A stretch of 12,698 nucleotides of DNA, from the NCBI GenBank assembly GCA_024278285.1, contig JAJRTM010000048.1:1-12698 (forward strand), written 5' to 3'. The translations under genes and the position numbers were made by a program. Origin of the DNA: Planctomycetota bacterium (GTDB lineage Bacteria; Planctomycetota; Planctomycetia; Planctomycetales; Planctomycetaceae). Shown here piece after piece: positions 1 through 5,547 of this stretch; the first letter of the stretch is position 1; each line of letters opens with the position of its first letter. The notes under the pieces are model-generated. The model searched no databases, was not told the origin of the DNA, and saw only the letters and a list, made by a program, of their open reading frames with translations.

Positions 1-99
1 AGCATTGAATATGGCTTTCAGCCAATAAGTGAATCTGATCCTTTTTCCTGGGGCGATGCCCCAGGCTATGGTAAAAGAGGCCTTCAGCCAAAAAAATAG
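1..99. repeat. Hairpin-rich dispersed repeat, left edge of window
   Basis: Three hairpins lie in a row. The middle one is a perfect 8-bp stem with a GAT loop, CCTGGGGCGATGCCCCAGG at 47-65. It is flanked by two near-identical direct copies, GGCTTTCAGCC (13-23) and GGCCTTCAGCC (79-89), each a small hairpin. Read on the minus strand the order is GGCTGAAGGCC, then CATAGCC, then the long hairpin, then GGCTGAAAGCC. From memory this matches the layout of a widespread intergenic repeat in planctomycetes and other phyla (a CTGAA hairpin, CATAGCC, then a GGGC/GCCC hairpin). Frame 1 is open from the edge to a stop at 97-99, but the frame simply translates the repeat, so I do not call a gene. Nothing recognisable is in 100-245. 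Confidence 0.6.
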
Positions 100-245
100 T
101 AAAACTCGACAGTAATTGCTAGCTTGATGCAAAGCGATTATTGCTCACTCAAACTGGCACATAGAATCCGGTAGAGTCAGCAGTTTCAAATGGCGATAAT
201 ATCTTGTAACTACTTACGAATAAACAGGTTATGTCGTACCCATCG

Positions 246-1274
246 TTATTCATCTGCCTGTTCAGGTTCATCTGATTCTTCTTCTGTGGCGACAGAAACC
301 TCAGAATCTAACTTTTTATGGTAGACGATGCCTGTATCGATTTGTGCAAACCCTGCTCCCTCAACAAGCTTGACGACTTCTTTTTTTTTCAGCGGGACAT
401 GCACTTCCGTCAATGTGACCATTTCGTTTTTAAGCCGTTTGCCGACTTCGATCAAAAGTGCCTGGGCATATCCTTTTCGTCGTTGACTTTCGTTCACGTA
501 CAGGTCGAGTAAGCCGACTGCCCGTTCATTCCAGGTCGGGATATAAAAATCGAGTCCGATGACAGAAACTCCCGCCACCGGTTCGCCTCCATTTTTGGGA
601 CAGAGTTCAAATTGAAGATAGTCAAATCGTCCCATGCGAACCATCCACCACCAATCGACATGATGCGGCTGGTCGGTCATATCGACTTCCATTTTGCGTC
701 GAATGTTCATCAGACGCACATGAATCGGATCTCGCGATGTTTGCAGGTTCTTCTGGAAAACGCCATGCTTTTCGTACTCTGAAAAACCGTTCCCTTTGAG
801 AAAAGGGTGCAGCGACTCGTGTGATTCCAGAAAACCGGAAGGTTTGCTCCCGCCATAAATCCCAGTATAAAAAGGGTCACGTTCTGGCGATGGGCCTGCA
901 AATAAATCGGTCGCTCCCTGGGAACGGGCGTAAGCTTCCGCTTCGTGAAGTAATTGCTGACCAATATGCCTGCCCCGCGATTGTGGATCGACAACAATTG
1001 CACAAATGACAGCTTGCGTATGATCCAGGTCGGTATGTTCTGCGTTCACACCAAAGCCAACATGCACAAAACCGAGTAGCGTCCCCTCATGCTCGGCGAC
1101 AATCAGTCCTTTAGGATCGAAATAAGTGTGGGCGAGCGCAGCGGTATCGAAAATATCGCAGGAAATAGGAGCCGCGACCCCTCTGCCTAAATAGGAAGCG
1201 TTCCACAATCGAACCAGTTCGGGAGGATCGAAATTTCGAAATGTACGAAAAAAGACGTCTGCCATAATACTCAT
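246..1274 (-). CDS. Two-domain GNAT-family N-acetyltransferase
   Basis: The 342-residue protein contains two GNAT folds in tandem and probably moves an acetyl group from acetyl-CoA to an amine; the substrate cannot be told. The N-terminal domain (about 6-175) has the acetyl-CoA loop as VVDPQSRGRHIG near 94-105, followed by the helix QQLLHEAEAYARSQGA. The C-terminal domain (about 183-322) has LDLYVNESQRRKGYA near 256-270 and ends in the usual GAGF-x-Y pattern (307-318). The last 19 residues are strongly acidic, which is odd for this fold. There is no signal peptide, so it is cytosolic. The ATG at 1274 has GGAA about 7 nt upstream; a second ATG at 1265 would shorten it by three residues. It is a lone gene, divergent from the next. 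A run of nine A on the coding strand (T run 381-389) encodes three lysines late in the gene. Confidence 0.85.
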   Translation of the reverse strand: MSIMADVFFRTFRNFDPPELVRLWNASYLGRGVAAPISCDIFDTAALAHTYFDPKGLIVAEHEGTLLGFVHVGFGVNAEHTDLDHTQAVICAIVVDPQSRGRHIGQQLLHEAEAYARSQGATDLFAGPSPERDPFYTGIYGGSKPSGFLESHESLHPFLKGNGFSEYEKHGVFQKNLQTSRDPIHVRLMNIRRKMEVDMTDQPHHVDWWWMVRMGRFDYLQFELCPKNGGEPVAGVSVIGLDFYIPTWNERAVGLLDLYVNESQRRKGYAQALLIEVGKRLKNEMVTLTEVHVPLKKKEVVKLVEGAGFAQIDTGIVYHKKLDSEVSVATEEESDEPEQADE

Positions 1275-1471
1275 GTCAATTTCCGAATTGATGTTGAACG
1301 TTTTTCATAGTTTTTCGCTTACGAAATACCAAAAAGCGTTACACATCAATTGCTGCTTGCAGCACTAACGGTCAATTTCTTTGCGTTTCTCGAAAATTCC
1401 TAACAACATTTGATTTTGGTGTCGGCAATCAGAATGAACCAGCCGTGAGTTTTAATTGCCAGATTCCTGTT

Positions 1472-1485
1472 ATCATTATAATGAT
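1472..1485 (+). promoter_or_regulatory. Palindrome with embedded TATAAT, candidate promoter/operator
   Basis: ATCATTATAATGAT is a perfect 14-bp palindrome. Its centre holds TATAAT (1477-1482), and TTGCCA lies 15 bp upstream (1456-1461), a little closer than the ideal spacing. The start codon of the next gene is 48 bp downstream. A palindrome over the -10 box would suit a dimeric regulator, but AT-rich palindromes can arise by chance and planctomycete promoters are poorly defined. The rest of the 256-bp gap 1275-1530 between the divergent genes shows nothing else I can support. Confidence 0.3.
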
Positions 1486-1530
1486 GTCCTTTATGAATCA
1501 TACCAGCTAGCCTGAGAGAACAGTAGTCAA

Positions 1531-1944
1531 ATGAGTACGATATCTGATGAAGAATTACTTGCTTACGCCGATGAGCAGCTTCAAACAGAATTGTCCACCC
1601 AGATTGAAAAAACATTGCGCCACGAACAAACCGAACGAGAGCGACTGCGAAATCTGCTGGAGCATCGCGATCAAGGGAACCTGGGCGTTGGTGATATCTG
1701 GAGACACGAACGGCTCAGTTGCCCGCAGCGTTCCGAACTGGGGCTGTTTCTCATTAACGCATTAGATGTCCAGCAACAAAACTATATTACGTTTCACCTT
1801 CAGCAGGTCGGATGCAGTTACTGCCAGGCGATTTTGGAAGAAATGCAATCAACCTCAACCCTTGAAGAAGCCGGCCAACTTACAAAAAAACGACGACAAC
1901 ACCTCTTCGCCTCTTCAGCCGGCTTGCTGAGAAAATCAGATTAA
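1531..1944 (+). CDS. Small Cys/His-cluster protein, anti-sigma/zinc-finger-like
   Basis: The 137-residue soluble protein has two parts. Residues 1-45 (SDEELLAYADEQLQTE and a charged helix) resemble the start of anti-sigma factors, which often open with a DEELLAYxDGEL pattern. Residues about 62-105 read LSCPQRSELGLFLINALD and then FHLQQVGCSYCQAIL, with one Cys, a His and a CxxC that could bind metal. From memory this second block is common in planctomycete proteins near ECF sigma factors or Ser/Thr kinases, where it appears as a C-P-S-R-E-x-L-G-x-Y-L-L-G-A-L block with FHLxxVGCxYC. No sigma factor or kinase is next to it here, so it may be an orphan partner. There is no membrane segment. The ATG at 1531 has only a weak GAGAG upstream. 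The function is inferred from motif resemblance. Confidence 0.75.
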   Translation: MSTISDEELLAYADEQLQTELSTQIEKTLRHEQTERERLRNLLEHRDQGNLGVGDIWRHERLSCPQRSELGLFLINALDVQQQNYITFHLQQVGCSYCQAILEEMQSTSTLEEAGQLTKKRRQHLFASSAGLLRKSD

Positions 1945-1953
1945 GTATTGTTC

Positions 1954-2030
1954 AAACGTAACTATTCAGCGATGTTTGATCTTCATCGAAAATTTGCTTG
2001 TTGGTAGGGTCCGCTATTGCGGACCCTACG
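1954..2030. repeat. Dispersed two-hairpin repeat, possible bidirectional terminator
   Basis: The repeat has two hairpins: AAACGT...ATGTTT (1954-1976, closes with one G-U pair) and a perfect 11-bp stem GTAGGGTCCGC/GCGGACCCTAC with a TATT loop (2004-2029). The same pair occurs at 4887-4960 with exactly the same 49-bp spacing between the AACGT and GTAGGG boxes, so the two sites are copies of one repeat. It sits between the ends of convergent genes, so the strong hairpin could stop transcription from both sides, although there is no clear T tract after it. Confidence 0.75.
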
Positions 2031-2068
2031 ACTAAGAAAATCAGATTAAATCAACTGTGCTGGGGGTT

Positions 2069-3742
2069 TCAATCGAGCAGAAACAGCGCTGCCAGTCGAA
2101 TCCCTTTTCGTTTTAACTCGACAATCGGCTTTAGTGTTGATTGCTGTTTCTGTTGATCCGAAACACGAAACCGCTGCGGTAAATCAGCCTGGCGGTAATA
2201 GATCATGACGAACCGCTTCCGATTCGATTCGGCATCCACTACATAAGGCTGAAACTTCCACCGCTGCTGACGAACAATCGGCGATTGTGTTTCCATTTCT
2301 TCAAGCTGAAACTGATGCAGCACCGGCGCGACTTCAATCACGCTTCCCTGCGGAATTTTCCCGACAGACTCCTGCAAAAACGACCGCGTGATACTGTCAC
2401 TCCAATAAGTTCGCTCCAGCCCGATCGCATCAGCCCCGCGTAATCCGCCAGCCAGCAGGTTATAATAACTGAGCTGGCACGGGTGCATCGAAACGATTCC
2501 CCAACTTTGAAACAGCAGAAAAACAACAGCAATGCCCCACGCCTGTTTCGACGATCTTCTTTCGCGCAACCAATCCCAGCAATGTTTACCCCCTAACCCG
2601 ATGAATAATCCCCAAAGAGGAAACACCATTAGAAAAAGTCGCTCGCCATCGTAAACGGCAGTTCTTGTGGAAAAGAGTCCCAGCGGAAAAAGAATACACA
2701 TCAGTACCAAAATCAAACGCGGGTCTCTCGATTGTTTTTTGATCGCAGCCACCAATCCCCATCCGCCAAGCAGATGCAAACTGATCGGCACGGTCACCGC
2801 AAACATCACCCACGGATAATGCCAGGGGGTATCGACATCGGCGTATCGCTTCCCGAAATACCAGACATTCAAACTGACGCGATCTGTCGCAGAGCCAAGA
2901 AACTGCATCAAATGCCCAATCGGATCGAGCCACAGCCACGGCCAGCCGATGAAAAATACCAGTATGCCAGTGATGCCCCAGGCAAACAACGGCTTAATCG
3001 CCCGCTGCCGACCGTACCACAAAGCCCACAGAATAATCATCGGGATCACCAGAAATCCCTGAATCTTCGTCAGCATCGCCAGCCCCAGCATCACGCCGGG
3101 AAACAGGCCTTGTTTCCAATTGAGCGAAGAACCCTCCTGCTCTGTTTTTGAAAGCAGATTCCAGCGATCTGCCAGGCACAGAACCGCCAACGCGTAGGTC
3201 AGGTTCACACAGCTTTCCAGCGAAGCCAGATGAGCATGCGCAAAAACCCGTGGCATCAACAAAACAGAAATCGCAGCGAACCACCCTGCTTCTTTCCCAA
3301 ACCAAGTCCCTGCTGTGGCGCCAACAAGGAAAACCGTCAATCCAAACAGAACCGCAGAACCAAACCGGGCACAGGCAGTCACCGACATTCCCATTGGCGA
3401 ATCCGGAGCAGCAACCGACCACATAAAATGATGCCCCAACCCCAAAACGAACCGCCCCAACGGCGGGTGATCGGGAAGATACGGGACGACTCCCCCTTCG
3501 CCGAATACTTCACGAACATTAACGGGATCGAGAATCCAGATGCCATAGTTTCTGAGTATTTCAACCAGAAGCACTCCCTGCTGAGCGTTGAAAACTTCAT
3601 CCACCGTTATACCCGGCCCTTGAGCCAAGCCGGGATAACTGCCAGATGGGTCGAGAGTTGCGACCACCAGAATAAAAGCAAGTAACCCAATCAGCACCCC
3701 GCCAGCCCAGGGGCGTTGTAATAAATTGCGGAGACTATTCAT
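2069..3742 (-). CDS. GT-C fold membrane glycosyltransferase (GT39/PMT_2-like)
   Basis: The 557-residue integral membrane protein is of the ArnT/PMT type. These enzymes transfer a sugar from a polyprenyl-phosphate donor to a lipid or protein on the outer face of the membrane. The sequence starts with one membrane helix (about 13-30). The first outer loop has the expected acidic pair in GITVDEVFNAQQG (Asp48, Glu49), and later DHPPLGRF (91-98) and FAHAHLASLES (167-177). Many hydrophobic helices follow to about residue 415. The C-terminal part holds YDGERLFL (364-371) and a HPCQLSYYNLLAGGLRGAD block (420-438) often seen in bacterial members, then a soluble tail of about 110 residues. The start ATG lies 36 bp after the stop of the phosphatase gene, so the two are probably cotranscribed. 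Acceptor and sugar are unknown. Confidence 0.88.
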   Translation of the reverse strand: MNSLRNLLQRPWAGGVLIGLLAFILVVATLDPSGSYPGLAQGPGITVDEVFNAQQGVLLVEILRNYGIWILDPVNVREVFGEGGVVPYLPDHPPLGRFVLGLGHHFMWSVAAPDSPMGMSVTACARFGSAVLFGLTVFLVGATAGTWFGKEAGWFAAISVLLMPRVFAHAHLASLESCVNLTYALAVLCLADRWNLLSKTEQEGSSLNWKQGLFPGVMLGLAMLTKIQGFLVIPMIILWALWYGRQRAIKPLFAWGITGILVFFIGWPWLWLDPIGHLMQFLGSATDRVSLNVWYFGKRYADVDTPWHYPWVMFAVTVPISLHLLGGWGLVAAIKKQSRDPRLILVLMCILFPLGLFSTRTAVYDGERLFLMVFPLWGLFIGLGGKHCWDWLRERRSSKQAWGIAVVFLLFQSWGIVSMHPCQLSYYNLLAGGLRGADAIGLERTYWSDSITRSFLQESVGKIPQGSVIEVAPVLHQFQLEEMETQSPIVRQQRWKFQPYVVDAESNRKRFVMIYYRQADLPQRFRVSDQQKQQSTLKPIVELKRKGIRLAALFLLD

Positions 3743-3778
3743 TGATCAACTCATTATCATTCAGGCGAGTCGTGGGGA

Positions 3779-4543
3779 TTAACCATCGGCTGGCAATGCA
3801 TTAATTCGATTGGTTTCGCGATCCCAACTCGCTATCACATCGAGTGTATCGAGTTGCGAGCAAAGTGAAAGGTCGGCCTGCATGCCAAGTCGTAGCAGGT
3901 TTCGACCTCCCTGCGAATTTTCGAATGCTGCCAGAATTTGCGAGTCTCTATTCTCACTTTCATCAGAAACCGATTGATCATACAACGCCAGACAAAGCCG
4001 AGTTGTATCATCGTATTCTCGAGATGACACGTTGCCCTGTTCGATGAGACCTTTCGCAACCGCTCCTGCGAACAGGCAATCTTCCAAAGTAATCGCCCCA
4101 TCTGTTCCCGCACAAACCAGATGGATCGGCTTACTGCACTGCGAAAGTTTTTCTGTCACCGCACAGAGATTCAGAAACGAGCCGATCAAAACAGAATCCG
4201 CTTCCCGGCAACGGTGAATCGCCCGCGTCCCATTTGTCGTTGTGAACAGGACCGTTTTCCCTGCAACATTTTCAGCAGAATAATCGCCGGGCGAATTTCC
4301 GTAATCGAAACCTTCAATCAGAATTCCACTTCGCTCACCACCCAAAATTGTAGCGGTCGATGTAATTTGCTGACGAAGTTGAAAAGCTTGCTCCACTTGT
4401 TCGCAGGGAATAACGCTTTCTGCCCCGTTTGCAATCGCGGTCGTAATTGTTGTCGAAGCCCGCAAAATATCTATCACAACTGCAACATGTCCGCCAAGTT
4501 GCTCAGAAGAAAAATGAGCCGGAAGCAAGTGAGTAAATAACAT
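3779..4543 (-). CDS. comB: 2-phosphosulfolactate phosphatase family protein (ComB)
   Basis: ComB enzymes remove phosphate from 2-phosphosulfolactate using Mg2+. In methanogens this is a step to coenzyme M; in bacteria the role is less clear, probably sulfolactate production. Family motifs are well kept (numbered from the ATG): VVIDILRAST with Asp25 and Arg28, GERSG (69-73), GFDYGNSP (78-85), TTNGTRAI (102-109), and AGTDGAITLEDCLFAG (145-160). The 254 residues fit the family. An upstream in-frame TTG at 4585 would add 14 residues, but those codons overlap a dispersed repeat beginning at 4571; the ATG at 4543 has AGGG four bases upstream and gives the family-like start MLFTHLLP. It is the first gene of a likely two-gene unit with the glycosyltransferase. 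No other coenzyme M or sulfolactate gene is visible. Confidence 0.9.
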   Translation of the reverse strand: MLFTHLLPAHFSSEQLGGHVAVVIDILRASTTITTAIANGAESVIPCEQVEQAFQLRQQITSTATILGGERSGILIEGFDYGNSPGDYSAENVAGKTVLFTTTNGTRAIHRCREADSVLIGSFLNLCAVTEKLSQCSKPIHLVCAGTDGAITLEDCLFAGAVAKGLIEQGNVSSREYDDTTRLCLALYDQSVSDESENRDSQILAAFENSQGGRNLLRLGMQADLSLCSQLDTLDVIASWDRETNRINALPADG

Positions 4544-4689
4544 AAAACCCTGAATTCGTTTAAGAAAAAGATTGTTTAACGGCAAGCCGAAGGCGACTGC
4601 GTAAACGGCTCTGCTTGATTTGAAAGTCTCGAACTGCTAATGAAAGTCAATTGATGCGAATCATTTTTTTCTTCTCTTCTTTTTTTGTT

Positions 4690-4771
4690 TTTCTATGCGT
4701 TGCCGCGTCTTTGCGTGAAACTCTTTTTCAAAAATCAGACAGATCTTTTTACTGCCTCAGTGTTCTCCGTG
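4690..4771 (-). repeat. CGCAAAGACGC / CGGAGAACACTGAGG type intergenic repeat (degenerate)
   Basis: On the minus strand the stretch reads CACGGAGAACACTGAGG (about 4755-4771), then an A-rich spacer, then TTTCACGCAAAGACGC (about 4706-4721) and CAACGCATAG. From memory this pairing of an 'ACAGAGAACACAGAGG'-like block with a 'TCACGCAAAGACGCAAAG'-like block is a repeat seen in intergenic DNA of several phyla, of unknown function. This copy is worn. It lies in the left arm of the larger nested element and accounts for much of its asymmetry. The T-rich tract 4663-4692 lies at its edge. Confidence 0.45.
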
Positions 4772-4934
4772 TCTTGTATGTTAATTGTAAGATGTTGTTT
4801 TTGGTACTGTTGCGCCTTGGTTCTTGATTCCACGGTGTGTGCCACATCTCTGTGAGCCGTGCAAACTGAAAATTAAGCTTGATTTTAACGTCACTATTCA
4901 GCGACGTTTAGTTTCTATAGGAATTCAGGTTGTC

Positions 4935-5015
4935 CGTAGGGTCCGCTATTGCGGACCACCGCACGAAGTAGGGAGCTCCACCTTCCATCGTGGTCCGCGG
5001 GTAGCGGACCCTACG
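4935..5015. repeat. 81-bp hairpin core of the nested element
   Basis: A 14-bp perfect outer stem (CGTAGGGTCCGCTA with TAGCGGACCCTACG) is followed by a 2/3-nt internal loop and a second 9-bp perfect stem (GCGGACCAC with GTGGTCCGC). The 30-nt apex contains the palindrome GGAGCTCC (4972-4979). The left half is the same GTAGGGTCCGC box that forms the hairpin at 2004-2029. As RNA or single-stranded DNA it would fold strongly. Confidence 0.8.
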
Positions 5016-5064
5016 CCAAAGCTGAATCGTTACATTTTAACAGGATATTCTCACTCCAACGCAG

Positions 5065-5083
5065 CACGGCTCACAGAGCCGTG
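5065..5083. repeat. Perfect 8-bp stem-loop in right arm
   Basis: CACGGCTCACAGAGCCGTG has an 8-bp stem and a 3-nt loop. It is part of the 26-bp right-hand copy whose inverted partner is 4836-4861. The partner has lost two stem bases (AT for GG), so only the right copy folds well. Confidence 0.7.
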
Positions 5084-5232
5084 GCACACGAAACAGTTAG
5101 ATGGCGCAACGGTTTCGATGCACAATAGTCTTCCAATTCCTCCATCTTTCGGTTTATTTACCAGCCCCGCCAGTCTCTTTTTTCAGTCTCCGGCTGTCGG
5201 CTTGTCGTTAAACGATTGGTGCAAGCATGCCA

Positions 5233-5523
5233 TCATATAAAAATGAAAAAAGCAATCACGGCTATCAAAATAACGACGGCAAGAATCGGCAGGTAAACCC
5301 GTGGTGGGATATTGGCAGGGTCGTCGTCTGCTCTGAGCGAACCACCAGTAAACGTGAAAAGCCAGCCTGGTAAATGTCCATTAAAAGTGTAAATGCCTCC
5401 CAGGAAAATTCCCAGACAAAGATAAGCCATCACACGATCATCGCCAACACCTTGGATCTGACACCAGGCAAGTAATACTGAAAGGACAACAACAAGCAGG
5501 CCGACTGTGAGGCGTCGAGTCAT
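5233..5523 (-). CDS. Small three-helix membrane protein of the symporter operon
   Basis: The 96-residue protein has hydrophobic stretches at about 5-22, 32-48 and 75-96, with a short loop GSLRADDDPANIPPR between the second and third. I do not recognise a family. Its start ATG is 24 bp after the symporter stop on the same strand, so it is very probably the third gene of that operon and may be an accessory subunit or assembly factor of the transporter. No strong ribosome binding site precedes the ATG, which suggests coupling to symporter translation. The third helix runs to the very end of the protein. Confidence 0.72.
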   Translation of the reverse strand: MTRRLTVGLLVVVLSVLLAWCQIQGVGDDRVMAYLCLGIFLGGIYTFNGHLPGWLFTFTGGSLRADDDPANIPPRVYLPILAVVILIAVIAFFIFI

Positions 5524-5547
5524 TATTTGTAGCTATCTTTGGAGGTG

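Larger units (their letters stand above)
4571..5216. repeat. Nested (concentric) inverted-repeat element filling the gene gap
   Basis: This gap between comB and the small membrane protein is a set of inverted-repeat pairs placed one inside another. From outside in: 4571-4590 with 5197-5216 (18 of 20 match); 4783-4792 with 5129-5138 (9 of 10); GTTGCGCC 4809-4816 with 5103-5110; 4836-4861 with 5065-5090 (23 of 26); 4887-4902 with 5021-5036 (13 of 16); 4935-4948 with 5002-5015 (14 of 14); 4951-4959 with 4990-4998 (9 of 9). The arms keep similar spacing from 4783 to 5138; the left arm outside that is longer because it holds a different repeat (4690-4771). This looks like a foldback or MITE-like element, or several palindromic repeat families stacked by nested insertion. 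No transposase is seen. Confidence 0.75.

Noticed and set aside
381..389. Run of nine T (A9 on the coding strand) as a slippage or frameshift site in the acetyltransferase
   Set aside because: The frame is intact and the run simply encodes three lysines; no alternative product is evident in the other frames.
2732..3685. Several plus-strand frames of 90-150 residues
   Set aside because: They are antisense shadows of the membrane glycosyltransferase gene, rich in Gln, Pro and Arg, with no recognisable domain.
4571..5216. CRISPR array
   Set aside because: The repeats are inverted and nested, not direct copies with regular spacers.
4824..5240. A 138-residue plus-strand frame across the gene gap
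   Set aside because: It only translates the nested palindromic repeats; its residues (Cys-, Pro- and His-rich, no domain) do not look like a protein.
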